A DNA stretch of 64,000 bases from Saprospiraceae bacterium (lineage in GTDB: Bacteria; Bacteroidota; Bacteroidia; Chitinophagales; Saprospiraceae). A program made the position numbers and the translations under genes. Within the stretch, counting starts at the first letter, position 1, and each line of letters starts with the position of its first letter. The notes under the pieces were generated by a model. It was not told the origin of the DNA. It did no database searches and saw only the letters and a program-made list of their open reading frames with translations. The stretch lies in contig JADKAE010000007.1 in assembly GCA_016715405.1 (NCBI GenBank), forward strand, positions 1 through 64,000. Direction: 5' to 3'. Below, piece by piece: positions 1 through 12,293 of the stretch.

Positions 1-2412
1 GAAGGTACTGATATCGAGATTAGGGGACAATACGTCGAGCAGTTGACACGGAATGCGGTGTCCGTACCTGTGTTTTGGAATTCAATGGTGTATGTGCAAC
101 GGCCTGTTGGCGGCCAGCAGGAAAATGGGGGCCCACACCTGTGGGTATGGACGTTTTGGTTTGGGGTCGTAGGCCAGATTAACCATGCGGCAGTCGTAGT
201 CGTAATCGGCGCCTCCTTCATCGAGCCAGAATGCGGTGATGAAGCCGGGAATGAGCCCGCCGCAATTTTCGATGGCGGCAGCGGTAAGCGCGCCGTTGTC
301 GAATTGGGTGGCTTCTATGCGACCGCTACGGAGCCGTCGGTGGGCAGGTCGATCTCAAAATATTCCTGCGCGTCGAGCTGGAATTCATCGCTCATCAGGA
401 TGACCTCGTCTTCAATGATTACATACGAATGCGGACTCTGGGTCGGCGCATCCCCTATGTTTTTTAGCCTGAACCGCACCAGCGTATCCCCAATGCACTG
501 CGGCTGCAACATGATCTCTGAAAAGGCGATCGGGGTTTCGGCGCAAGGATTAGTCAGGCCCACAATGGCTATCGGGCAGATCGTCTGACCCAGCAGGAAG
601 GTATCGCAAAGGGTCCTGACTGTCAGATTTACATGGGCAGGGGCAAATGGCGATAAGGCGCCCATTTCAAAATACAAAGTATCGCCCGACTGCCCGGCAA
701 GTGGGGGAGTGGAGGATACCAATTCCATAACTGACAGGGGTAAGACGACGGCCACCTGTACACCCTCGGCCGTAGCGCCGCCGGTATTGATGGTGTATAC
801 TTGCATATCGGTGGTGACCAGGCAACCCCTGAAGAACGGCGGCAAACCCAGTTCTACGTGTAATTCCGGGCAATCGTTGAGCGGCTGGAGTATCAGGGCC
901 GCCTGAGTTGGGCCGGCAATGGTATCGGGGTTGAGCCACACGGTATCCTGGCATACCGCCCAGTTGGCGGTGGGAAACTGGGGGAGGTACAGCGCCAGGG
1001 CGCCGGTATCGAGGTAGCCGAAGCGGGCAATGCCGTCGGCTTCGGTGGCGCGCAGGGCGTTTTGCGTAGTGGCGCTAAGCCGCACCTGCACGCCGGGTGC
1101 GGGCATATCGCCGGCATCGGCCTGGCAGTTGCCGTTTTGATCCAAACCACCAGCGCCTGAATCTCTTCAGCGCCGCAGCTTTGCTCTACTTCCAGCGGGG
1201 TATTACAACCGGGGGCGTTGTTTTCAATTAATACATTGTCGGAATCGTACAGTAGTTTGTCGCAAACGGCAAAAATGGCGCATTCGCTTAATACCGGGTT
1301 GTCAAAGATCTCGATGGGCCCGCCCACGGCATTGAGATTAGATAAGCCAAATAGACTGGTCAAAAGTGGGTTTTCGCTGATAAACAACGACCCGGCTATG
1401 GAATCAAGCTGGCCCAGTCCGTCGAGGCTTTCCAGGGATTGGCAACCCGAAATGTTCAAAAAACCGCCTACATAAGCCAGGTTGTCCAGGCCGGCTAAAC
1501 TGGTCAATGTATTATTTGAGCCTATAAAAAAAGTATTCCCGATGTGGACCAGATTTTGAAGCGGCAATAGATCCTCCAGCAGGTAATTGGCGGTAAAATA
1601 AAACTGTCCCGCCACGTAGATGAGGTTGTCCAAACCGGTCAATGACGGCAGGTTGTAATTGCTGGTAATGACAAGATGCCTGGGCACGGAGATGATATGG
1701 CTCAAGGCGGAAATGTCTGCCAGCGAAGCATTGGTCTCAATTCGAAGATCGGTGCCCACGGATTCCAGTTGGTTCAACCCATTCAGACTGACCAGTGCCG
1801 GATTGCCGATAATTTCTACTAAATCGTTTACATATGTGATTTGATCAAGTCCGGAAAGGCTCGTCAAGGCGCCGTTTTGTTGTATCGTCAGGTGGCCGTA
1901 GATGGTACTGAGGCCCTCTAGGCCGTTTAAGCTTGTCAGCAAACTATTATTTCGGATCCATAGATACCCCCCCAGAAAGCTGAGTTGATCCAGGCCGGTC
2001 AGATCTGTTAGCGCGTTATTGGAATTGATATACAGATAGCCGCCTACGGATTGCAGGTTGGACAATCCCGACAGGCTCGCAAGCGACGCGTTTGCCTGTA
2101 GGGTAAGATAGCCCCCCACGGAAGTAATATTGTCCAGTCCGGAAAGGCTTTGTAAACGCATCGTTGCCGAATATATAGGAAACCTCCAATGGAAGTAATA
2201 CCGCTGAGCGCGCTGAGGTCATGGATATCGCTGTTGTTCGTCCCAATGGTCACATTACCTGCGATCTCCGTACACCCCGGATAAAGTATCGCAAAGCTGT
2301 CAACTTGTGCCTGGGTGGTTAATACGATTCCACCCGGCAGGCAAGATTGCGCCAGGCTTGTCAAAGTAAAAAGGAGAGCAGCAAAGATGGTCAGAAATGC
2401 CTTTTTCATCAT
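1..2412 (-). CDS. Secreted leucine-rich-repeat surface protein, 3' end beyond window, frameshifted
   Basis: Read leftwards from ATG at 2412. It opens with a signal peptide (MMKKAFLTIFAALLFTLTS), followed by about a dozen ~24-residue leucine-rich units of pattern LxxLxGLxxLxxVGGxLxI, ending near 1250. After about 1145 comes an SdrD B-like stretch (LDQNGNCQADAGD) and a DUF11-like region. At the left edge YTIEFQNTGTDTAF and LLDVLSPNLDIS resemble the conserved domain (DUF7619-type) that commonly precedes the T9SS sorting signal in Saprospiria, so the sorting domain probably lies outside the window. The frame must change near 2165, 1140, 325, 150 and 60, each time restoring a clear homologous continuation. 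I infer an exported, surface-attached protein; no enzymatic domain is visible. The start is chosen because the signal peptide begins there. Confidence 0.75.
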
Positions 2413-2561
2413 AATTGGTTTTGAATATATCTCAAAGATGCAACCATTGCTACGCAACGGAAAGGACAATTTTTGTAATTTGTAAAAAATTTTAGCTATA
2501 TTTTTTAATTAATAAATTAATAACCAAATACTTAATATGTTTTTTGTGTAAAATTACAGCT

Positions 2562-3949
2562 ATGAAAAACAGCATATTGATCAAAACATGGGAAGCATTA
2601 ACCGAAGCCCAGCGCCGGCAGGTGGGCAAGGCGGTGCAGTCACCTCTATTTAATCAGCGGGAAGAGGTGGGCTTGTTATTTGATTTTATAATAAAAAATT
2701 CAGACAAAAAGTCTTTCACCAAAGAAGCGGCCTTTCAATTTATTTATAATAAAAAAACTTACGACGACGGCAAGATGCGCCACCTGATGGGCTACCTGCT
2801 GGAAGTAATACGCCTATGCCTGGCCTGGGAGGAATGGTCGGAAGATGAAGCGGAGATTAACCTGGGATTGTGTCGCGTTTTAAAAAAAACAGGTCTCACC
2901 GAGGTATGGGAACGGGAGTTGACGCGCGCCAAATCGGAACTCGAGAAGCAATCCTTTCGCCACGATGGCTATTATTTCCAGCGCTTTTTCCTCGAACAGG
3001 AAACCTGGGAACTGGGCCGCCAGAAACACCGCGGCGGGGTGGACAATGTGGCCGATATCAACGGCGCCTTCGGGGCTTATGTGGCTATCAATTCGCTGAG
3101 GCAGGGCTGTACGCTTTTGGCCCAACAAACCTTGACAAACGTGTCGGCGAGTATTCCCTATTTACCCGAAACGCTGCGCCTGATAGAACAAGGTTTTTTT
3201 GCAAACAATGCAGCCGTAGAAACCTGGCATGCCAGTTACGTGGCCCTTGCCGAACCGGAACAGGAAATACATTTTATTCAATTAAAAAAGCTGCTCGCCC
3301 AAAACGGCGCTATTTTCCCTGAAGCTGATCTGCGCGACCTGTATGTGCTGGCACTCAATGTGTGTATCAGGCGCATCAACGCCGCCGATAAAAAATATAT
3401 GCGCGAAGCATTTGACTTATACCGGGGCGGACTGGCGCGCAAGGTATTTCTCGAAAACGGCTACTTGTCGAAAACCACTTACCGCAACGTACTCAATATA
3501 GCCGTCGCCGTAGGCGAATGGGAATGGGCGCGCGAATACCTCGACGCCTTCCAGACATACCTGCCTCCCCGCGAAAGCGACAATATCTATCGCTACAATC
3601 TGGCTACATATTATTTTCGCAAACGCGAATACGACCAGGCGCTCGACCTGCTCCGGCACGTAGAGCTTCGCGATATGCTCGAAAATTTTGACGCCCGCCG
3701 CATGATGGTGCGTATGTATTACGAATTGGGAGAAATTCAGGCCCTCGATTCTTTACTCGACAGCTTTGATATATACCTGCGCCGCCACAAGGAAGGGGGC
3801 TATCACCGGGAGATGTACCGCAATTTTGTGCGTTTTTTAAAAAAAATGATCTCCCCGGCTCTCCCAACCTGCGGGAACGGCAAAAATTAATCGCAGAGAT
3901 CCAACAAACGGTGTTGCTGGCGGAACGGGAGTGGCTGTTGTCGCTGTAA
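2562..3949 (+). CDS. Conserved hypothetical cytosolic protein, helical (TPR-like)
   Basis: About 460 residues from ATG at 2562 (MKNSILIKTWEAL). No signal peptide. The sequence is almost all alpha-helical by composition, with helical pairs such as NLATYYFRKREYDQALDLLR near residue 350 that resemble tetratricopeptide units; a partner-binding scaffold is a guess. The frame read directly stops at 3890, but beyond the A8 run near 3840 another frame continues with NLRERQKLIAEIQQTVLLAE and ends in SL-stop at 3949, which looks like the natural C-terminus. The gene stands alone between divergent surface-protein and convergent ggt genes. I do not recognise a named family. Confidence 0.75.
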
Positions 3950-3952
3950 AGC

Positions 3953-4058
3953 CGACTTTAGGACTTTAGGACTTTACGACTTACGACTGTACGAATAGTG
4001 TATTTGGCTCGTATAGTCGTACGCCCAAGTCGTAAAGTCGCAAAGTCGTACAGTCGCA
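3953..4058. repeat. Inverted array of GACTNTAC octamers (family B)
   Basis: Left arm is built of GACTTTAG/GACTTTAC/GACTGTAC words, right arm of their complements (GTCGTATA, GTCGTAAA, GTCGTACA), separated by ~18 bases around 4000. It fills the convergent gap between the gene ending at 3949 and ggt ending at 4061. Related arrays are at 32942-32972 and 57469-57612. Confidence 0.85.
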
Positions 4059-4060
4059 AC

Positions 4061-5877
4061 TCACCATCCAATCCCATAGTCCTCCCCGTGGTTACTCGAC
4101 CCGCCCCAGAAGCTGCCGTGTGCCCAATCGAAGAAAATGGCATTGATAGGGCCGGAAGTGCGGCGGTCGAAGTCGAGTTTATAACCCATGGCGCGTAGCT
4201 CCTTGCGGGTCCAGTCGGGGATGGATTCGTTGAGCGTCAGGACGCCGGGTTTGGTTTCGTGTTTGCCAAACGAATTGCGCATCTGGTAGCTGGTAATGTT
4301 GGCGGCTTCGGCGGCTTCCTGCACGTTCATGCCGAATTCTACTACGTTGAGGAAAAATTGCAGCAGGTTTTGGTCCTGGCTGTCGCCGCCCTGTACGGCA
4401 AACGACAGGTAAGGCTTGCCGTCTTTCAAAGCCATGCTGGGCGTAAGGGTAGCGCGTGGGCGCTTGCCGGGCTCGAGTACATTGAAAGGGTTTTCGCGGG
4501 CATCCAGCACAAAACTCTGCATGCGCTGGCTCATGCCCACGCCGGTACGGCCTGCAATACAGGCGGGCACCCAGCCGCCGCTGGGCGTCACCGATACCAC
4601 CCAGCCCTCTTTGTCGGTGGCTTGTATGGAAGTGGTGCCGCCAAAAAAGTTTGCCGGTATAGACTGGTCGCCGCCGGTGAGTTTATTCCAGTCTTTGAGT
4701 ATATCCAGATACGGATTAGTTTTGCCTTCGAAAGGGTAGGGGTCGCCAGGGCCGGCAGCGGGGTCGTTGCGTTGCAGGTTGAGCTGTTCTACCCGCTTTT
4801 TTGCATATTCTTTTGATAGCAAACCGTTGATGGGTTCTACAGGAGGAAAGTAGGGGTCGCCGTAGTAAAAATCGCGGTCGGCGAAGGCCAGATTCATCAC
4901 CTGGTAAAGGGTGTGGATATAGCGGCTGCTGTTGTAGCCCATCGCTTTGAGGTCGAAGTGTTCGAGCATATTGAGGGCCTGGAGCATCACGGGACTTTGC
5001 ACCCAGTGGGTGAGTTTGTATACTTCGATGCCTTTGTAATCGGTTTTTACGGGTTCTTCGATGTACACTTTCCACTTGGCCAGGTCGTCGAGGGTGATCA
5101 GGCCGCCCTGTTCCTGGCAGCCGCGCACAAATTCCTGCGCGATATCGCCTTTGTAAAAGCGGTCGTAGGCGGCATAGATGGCTTCTTTGCGCGATTTGCC
5201 TGATTGGAGGGCTTTGGTTTCGGCTTCCACCATTTTGCGGAGGGTTTCCAGCAGGTCGGCCTGGCGAAAGATCTCGCCGGCTGCAGGCGCTTCGCGCGGC
5301 CGGCCCAGGTGAGGCAGGAAGACGGATTTGGAATAGGGCCAGGCTTTGATCTTTTCTTTGTTGTTTTCTATCGAGTTGGCGGTTTGGGCCTCGATGGGGT
5401 AACCTTCGGCCAGCTGCATGGCCGGCGCCAGCACGTCTTTGAGGCTCATCGTACCGTATTCGGCCAGCATGGTGAGCAGCCCACCGGGCGTACCCGGCGT
5501 GACGGCGGCCAGGGGGCCGAACTCGGGCGGGTAGTTGTAGCCTTTTGACTTGTAAAATTCGGGGGTGGCGCCGGTAGGCGCTACGCCCAGTGCATTGATG
5601 CCGATTACTTTGCCTGTTTTGGGGTTGTAGATCAGGGCCTGCGTTTCGCCGCCCCAACTCAGCACGTCCCACATGGTGCTGGTAGCCGCGAGCATGGCGC
5701 AGGCGGCGTCTACGGCGTTGCCGCCGCGCTGGAAGGTCATGGCCCCAGCCGTAGCCGCCAGGGGCTTGCCGGTGATGGCCATCCAGTGTTGGCCGTGTAA
5801 TACGGTTTTTGGGTGGACTGGGCGAAGAGGCCGGTAGCCAGTACACATATAGTTAGCAGATAGAGCAAGCGAAGCAT
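4061..5877 (-). CDS. ggt: Gamma-glutamyltransferase (gamma-glutamyltranspeptidase), secreted
   Basis: Ntn-hydrolase family enzyme that cleaves gamma-glutamyl bonds such as that of glutathione. From ATG at 5877 there is a signal peptide (MLRLLYLLTICVLATGLFAQ), consistent with a periplasmic enzyme. The mature part has GNAVDAACAMLAA near the N-terminus and the autoprocessing site GGTTSIQATD, whose Thr would become the N-terminal nucleophile of the small subunit; later GKRPRATLTPSMALKDG and GGDSQDQNLLQ are typical small-subunit segments. Length (~605) fits the family. The signal peptide and the body are in different frames; a single-base change near 5810 (CCAAAAACC) joins them. The body ends in GSSNHGEDYGIGW. 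Monocistronic. Confidence 0.9.
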
Positions 5878-6126
5878 AAGTTGAGTTTTTAATAAAGTTA
5901 AGGTTAAAATTTTAAAATAAACGTATAGTAGGATTTAGCGATAGGGTTTAAAGGGGTTTCGTAAGCATACAGCTAAACCTTCTAAACATAGCTAAACTCG
6001 CGCATGCACTAAACCCTGTTAAACAGTTACAAATAAACAAACCATTCTTACCTCGTTTAGCGCTGTAGTTAATGTTTGTTTGTATAAATATTTATTTGTT
6101 AAAATGGAAGGTCGGGATATAATATC
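5878..6126. other. AT-rich divergent intergenic region upstream of ggt and the large surface protein
   Basis: No plausible gene. On the minus strand TACGTTTA (5918-5925) lies 41 bases before the ggt start and differs at one position from the Bacteroidota -7 element TAnnTTTG. The word CTAAAC or a close variant recurs five times between 5960 and 6050; I cannot assign a function to it. Confidence 0.5.
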
Positions 6127-6134
6127 TATATTTG
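6127..6134 (+). promoter_or_regulatory. Putative -7 promoter element (TATATTTG)
   Basis: Exact match to the Bacteroidota sigma-A-type consensus TAnnTTTG, about 125 bases upstream of the likely start at 6260. No clear -33 element. Confidence 0.45.
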
Positions 6135-6259
6135 AAACTTCAAAGTCAAGTCTTCCCTATATCATTCCCCACAATGTTTGATTAATTCAGGCTTATCGCA
6201 TGACGCATGCCGATAATTTAGCCGTATTTCATAATAGCAAATACTTAATCTCCAGTATC

Positions 6260-9200
6260 ATGAACTTATTTTATACACACGCCTTAATCAGCCTGATGCT
6301 ATTGTTTTTTGAGGGCACAACACCTCCACGACAGGTGGGCCAACAGGTAAAAAGCAATAAAAGCGAACAGCTGATGCCCACAAAAGAGGACGCCAAGTCT
6401 TTTTTGTCGCCAGCAGTCTCAGCCACAAAAACAGATGCACTTTTAACCGATATGGGCCCCGTCGGCCCATCGCCCGGCGATATGATTGAATATACGGTGA
6501 GTATTTTTAATGCCGGCGATATGGAAGCTACGGGCATCGTTTTTAACGACAACCTCGATGCCTATACTACGCTGGTTCCGGGGTCCCTGATCTGCTCGCC
6601 CGTGGCGTATACCGATGCTTATGACGTATTGGGCAACGTAAAAATATCCGTGCCGGCTGCCTCCGGCTTGTTGGCCAACGATCAAAACCCCTGCAGTACC
6701 GGCGGCCCGCTAACGGTGACTTCTGTTAATACTACCGGCACGCAAGGGGACGTGACTTTCGATCCCGACGGGAGTTTTACTTTTAATCCGGCGCCTGGAT
6801 TTACGGGAACCACTTTGTTTCAGTATATCGTGAGCAATGGCGTATTGGCCAATCAAGGCACGGTGGTGCTCAACGTATCCCGGCGTATCTGGTTTATCGA
6901 CAATAGCCAACCCAATGGCGATGGTCGCCTGGACTCGCCGTTTAGCAGTATCGATAATTTTAACAACGCCACCGCCGGCGGTTCGATAGGCGACGTCATC
7001 TTTTTGTACCGGCAAACCGCTACGAATTATACCGGCGCGGGATTGACGCTCAAAGATTACCAATACGTCATCGGACAGGGCGCTACGTCCGGCATTATTG
7101 CACTCACGGCTATTCCCTTGCCGCCTTTCAGCGCGGCGTTGCCGGCCACGGGAGGCATCAATCCTGTGATTGAACACAGTGCAACCGCCGTTACGCTCGC
7201 TATTGGAAACTCATTACATGGATTTGATGTAGCCAATACGGGAGGTATCGGTATTTTGGGAAGTAATGTGAGCAGCCTCCTGATCCGCGATCTGAGCGTG
7301 GCCAACTCCGCCGGTATGGCATTGAGCCTGGCCAATGGCGCTCTGGATGTAATTATCAAAAAATTGGACGCTTCGAATGCCGCTACCGGATTTTTGATCG
7401 AAAATACGACGGGAAGCTTCACAGTGGAAGGCACAGGCGCCACTTCGGGTAGTGGCGGTACGGTGCAAGATATCACCGGTCGCGGCGCCGACATCCAGTC
7501 GGCTACTAATATTACCTTGAAGAACATGAACTTCAGCGATGCCAATACGCTGGATCCCGACGCTGCGCTATTCCTGAGCGATATTGCTACGCTGGTATTA
7601 GAAAATATCGACGTTGACGGCACGGCATCACAAGGGCTCAACGGCGGAGATATAAACGGCATGACCATCAGTGGGTGTAGTTTCTCCAATAACGGCGACG
7701 AACAATACGAAGGCGCGCTGAAGATCGTGAACCTCTACGGAAACTGCTCGATCAGCAATTCTGCTTTCTCGACATCCGCCGATGGCTTGGTGGAAATAAT
7801 CAACAATGTATCTTCTGTTGCGCTTTCCCTTTCGGTAAATGCCTGCACCTTCTCCGATACCTACAACAGCTTGTATAGCGGTATCGGCATTTATGTAAAA
7901 ACTGAAAACGCGCTAACTAATACGGTAAACATCGACGGATGCGATTTCCTCCGGCTCAAAGGCCAGAGCGTTAACATGGCCGCCAACGCCGGCACATTGA
8001 ATGCCAACGTCACAGATTGCACCTTCGACAAGGATACCCAGAAGAAAATGGACGGCGTGGAAATCAGGCCGCAGGGCACAGCTACCGTCAACATCAATGT
8101 ATTGCGCGATACGATGATCCTCGCCGGCGGCACAGCCGTTCTCATCGAAGGCGAAGACAACAGCGTTTACCAGGCGCGCGTCAACAATAACCGCATTACC
8201 GGCCCCAATTCCTGCTCCGATTGCGTATTGGGTGGGGCCACCGAAACAAGCGGCTGCAATTGCTTTGGCGACGCCATCGTCATACGATCTACCGATAATT
8301 CCAGCGGAAAGGCAGAAGTGGCTCAGAATGCGATAAACGGTATGGATTACGACGCCAGAGGGATATACGCCAATGCCCTGAATGAAGCGGATCTGAATAT
8401 TTTAATTTCAAATAATACAATCAATCTGGCAGGCGACTCGCGGCATGTCATTGCGGTGGTTAGCGGTCCGGCCGATATGTCGGCTTCCACTTTGGTTTGC
8501 GCCAATGTGGTCAATAATGCGACCTCCTTTTCAGGAACGGGCCCTCAATCCTTTCTGGCGCACTTCCTTGTACAAGCCTCCAATGCCGGGTCTACCGTGA
8601 ATTTGCAGGGTGCAGGGATTACAACGGATGCGGTATGGAACGGCAACGGAAATACCCCCATGTCGCCCACGGCGGACATTGACAGCGTCAATACCGGCGG
8701 AATGGTCAACCTGGGGCAAACTTGCACTTACACCCTGACACACCCCACGGCTCTCGCCACCCAGGAAGAAGAACTTGTACAAGCAGGCGATACACAGGTG
8801 AATTCGCAGCTTTCGCAAAATAATCAGCAAGCCAACTCTGCCGCGCAAATATCCGCTCAAACAGCCGACATCCCGGATACGCCGCCTACCCAGGCCCTGA
8901 GCATGATGGACATGGTATCCGTAGGGCCTTTTAGCCTGCCCCCCTTTGTTGGAGCGCTCATCATCAAATTCAGAGCCACCATAAACAACCCAATACCAGT
9001 GGGCGTTTGCCAGGTCAGCAACCAGGGCGTAATCAGCGGTGACAACTTTGCCAACGTATTCACCGACGATCCCGATGCCGGCGGTACACAAGACCCCACG
9101 GTGACCCTACTGCGGATACAGCCCTCCATCACCAGCTGCCAGCCCAATATTGTGGTATCTACCGACCCCGGATTCTGTACGGCCACCGTTAATTTAAATA

Positions 9201-12107
9201 CTACCGCAATAGGTTGTCCAATTCCGAACATTAACTACCAGATCGGCATTACGCCCATTTCTTCGACGCATGCCTTTCCCATTGGTCTGACCACGGTAAC
9301 GGTGTTTGTGTCCAACGGCGTTTTACCCAATGCTTTTTGTTCGTTTAAAGTGATCGTGTTCGATAATCAGGGACCGGAGATCAGTTGCCCCTCGGGCACA
9401 CAAACGCTGATAACCAATACGAGCAATTGCTCTTATGTCGTACAAGGCGCCGAATTAGACCCGCCTGTAGACGGCAATTGCCAGGGCTACACGCTTACCA
9501 ATAACTATACCGGTACATCGACCCTGTCGGGTGTAACATTCCCGGTAGGTACATACTCCATCACCTGGACCGCCATTGACAACGTTGGGTTGCAGGACCA
9601 ATGCACTGTTACTTACCAAGTGGTCGACGACGAGTTGAGCATCACCTGTCCCGCCGGGTATCTCCACCCCTTGCAGCATTAACGATGTGCCGCCCTACAG
9701 CAGCATCAGCGCATTTTGACTGCCGGCGGCGATGTGTCTGACAATTGCGGCATCAATTTTGCCAGTTTTGCCTTGCTGAGCGAGACAGGCGGCCCCGTCA
9801 ATCACGTCCGCACCTACAAGATCAGCGACTTTGGCGGCCAGACCACTACCTGCACCCAAAACGTGACGGTCAACGACAACGTGCCGCCCGTGATGACGGC
9901 TGGAACTATTGCAGCCTGTTACAACTCGGTAGCCGCTGCAGAGGCAGCTGCCCTGGGGGCTACTACCGCTGTTGATGGATGCCCCGGCTCATTGGGCAAA
10001 TCCGTCTCCACCTCGGGTACCTGTTCGGCGATCATCACAGTTACCGCCACCGATGTGGCCGGCAATCCGGCTTCTGTTACATACAACACCCGTATCGACA
10101 ATACGCCGCCTACGGTCACACAAGGCACTATCGCGGCCTGTTATACTACGGCTGCAGCGGCGCAAGCGGCGGCCCTGGCGGCCACGACGGCCACCGATAA
10201 CTGCCCCGGCGCCCTTACGGAAACTGCCGTAGTGGCCGGTACTTGTTCGGCTGTTGTTACCGTAACCACAACCGACCAGTGCGGCAATAGCGCCGCCGTC
10301 ACCTATAATACCCGCATTGACAATGCCGCGCCTACGGTCACACAGGGCACAATTGCCGCCTGTTATACTTCGGTTGCGGCGGCTGAAGCGGCTGCCATAG
10401 CTGCCACGACGGCCGTCGACGGTTGTCCCGGCATGGTCACCAAAACGGCCTCAACTACAGGAAGCTGCCCGGCAACGATCATCGTAACCACCACCGACCA
10501 GTGTGGCAATAGCGCCCAGCGGACCTACACCACCACAATAGATACTACGCCGCCCACCGTTACGGCGGGAAGTATTGCGGCATGTTACAATTCCGTCGCC
10601 GCTGCGCAGGCCGCCGCTATTGCAGCTACTACGGCCAGCGACAATTGCACCGGCGCGGTCACCAAAACAGCCACTGTAGCGGGTACCTGCTCGGCAGTGA
10701 TAACCGTGACGGGCACCGACGCCTGCGGCAATAGCGCATCGGTGACCTACAATACTCGCGTAGATATTGCCGGCCCAACTATTACGACAGGCACTATTGC
10801 GGCCTGCTATCCGTCGCTATCAGCTGCGCAAGCTGCCGCGTTGGCTGCTACTACCTACATAGACAATTGTCCGGGTGCAGTAACTACCTCCGTCACCAGT
10901 ACGGGGGCCTGTCCCACCACCATCACCGTTACGGCTTCCGACGGCTGCGGGAATTCTTCCTCAACCTCTTATGTGACGCGCATCGACAATACGCCGCCGG
11001 TAATATCATGTAAAAACTCGACCGTAACGCTCAATAACGTGGGTACTTACACGCTGGTTGCCGCCGACGTGCTCAACCTGGGCGCTACCTCCGACAACTG
11101 CGGCGCATACACCTGACCATGAGCCCCAGCACCCTTGACCTGCGCCGACAGAAACCTGACCAGACCCGTAACTGTGACGGTGAGCGACGTGTGCAGCAAT
11201 AGCAGTACCTGTACTTCCCAGATAACGGTAATTGAAGTCACCACCTTACCTTTCGGCTGGACCGGCGCCAACATTGGCACTAACGCCATGGGTAGCTCTT
11301 CGTATTTGCCCTGCAGCCAATTCGGCACATTCGTACTCAGTTCAAAAGGATACACCACCAACCTGACCGACGTGCAGCACGCGGTGTACCAAACCCTGTG
11401 CGGCAATTCGACGATCATAGCCCGGGTTACCGGTCTTTCTCCGCTACAAGGATGGGCGGGCATACAAATGCGGGAGAGCACCTCGCAAGGATCGAGGAAG
11501 TTTACCGTCAAAACGCAGCTAAGCACCATCATCAGGAGAGAGGCGCGGGCCAACAATTTCGGGCCCACCAACACCCTCCAGATCGGGGTATTGCTCGAAC
11601 ACACCTGGTTGCGCATAACTCGCAGCGGCAACACCTTTACGGCGTATAGTTCGCCAGACGGCACTACCTGGACACTGCGCAATACGGCTACCTTCTTTAT
11701 GGCCGGCTGCTTGCAAGTGGGCATGTTTGTAGAAAGCTACAACAACCTGGCCACCACGACGGCTACTTTTGACAACGTGTCTGTGACGGGTAATCCATTC
11801 CCCCTTGCCGGGCCAGGCGTCGACAATACTTTGGAAGAGCAGGCCAAAGTAAAAATCTTCCCCAACCCCACCAGCGGCGAAGTGACCATAGACCTGGCGG
11901 ATTTGAGCGGCAAGCCTGTGGAGGTACGCATATTCAATACCCAGGGTCAGCAAATTGAAACCTACCAATTTGGCGAAGCCCTCGAACAAGAGCGAATAGA
12001 CCCTCTCGCCCTACAGCGAAGGGGTGTATTGGATACGCATTCAGGCCGAAGGTTTGGCGCCTGTTACCGAGAAAATATTTAAAGGAAAATCGACCATACG
12101 CCCGTAG
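6260..12107 (+). CDS. Giant secreted beta-helix/repeat protein with T9SS sorting domain, frameshifted
   Basis: About 1950 residues once frames are joined. ATG at 6260 (MNLFYTHALISLMLLFF) gives a hydrophobic export signal. Order of parts: a DUF11-like domain (PSPGDMIEYTVSIFNAGD); a cadherin-like Ig module ending in FQYIVSNG; a long Asn/Gly-rich parallel beta-helix (about residues 220-800); HYR-type modules (DNQGPEISCPSG); five 74-residue tandem repeats; a DUF1349/concanavalin-like domain (YSSPDGTTWTL); and a type A T9SS signal (VKIFPNPTSGEVTIDL). Frame changes are needed near 9655, 9715, 11117, 11133 and 12000; the corrected end reads EGVYWIRIQAEG... and stops at 12107. I infer an outer-surface adhesin or carbohydrate-binding protein; no catalytic residues are evident. 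Confidence 0.85.
9901..11010 (+). repeat. Five in-frame 74-codon tandem repeats inside the giant surface protein
   Basis: Each unit begins G(T/S)IAACY, continues with an Ala-rich helix-like stretch (AAAAQAAALAATTA), a DNCPGA motif, a TGTCSAxITVT strand, and closes with DxCGNSAxxTYNTRID. Units start near 9902, 10124, 10346, 10568 and 10790. The Ala-rich segment inside a HYR-like beta sandwich is unusual. Confidence 0.85.
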
Positions 12108-12131
12108 CGCCGCAAGATTTTGCGGCTCTAC

Positions 12132-12178
12132 AAGAGGCCCCCGTAGACCGTTTTGGCGGTTTGTGGGGGCCTCTTTTG
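12132..12178. terminator. Rho-independent terminator, strong GC hairpin
   Basis: AAGAGGCCCCC pairs with GGGGGCCTCTTTT around an 18-24 base loop, 25 bases after the stop at 12107. The loop and stem resemble the terminator at 13260. Confidence 0.85.
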
Positions 12179-12293
12179 TTTTGAGGTATGAGAAGGGTAA
12201 CAAAAATGATAGAAATGGTATCACTATGTATCGGAGCATAAAAACAAGCTCTAAACCCCAAAAAACCAAACATTTTATTAAAAAAACCAAACT

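Noticed and set aside
43..588. 181-residue plus-strand reading frame at the left edge
   Set aside because: Antisense to the LRR surface protein, whose frame gives coherent conserved motifs; composition is that of a shadow frame.
4259..4816. Long plus-strand frames opposite ggt
   Set aside because: Mirror of the minus-strand ggt gene, which has full family motifs; no start signals.
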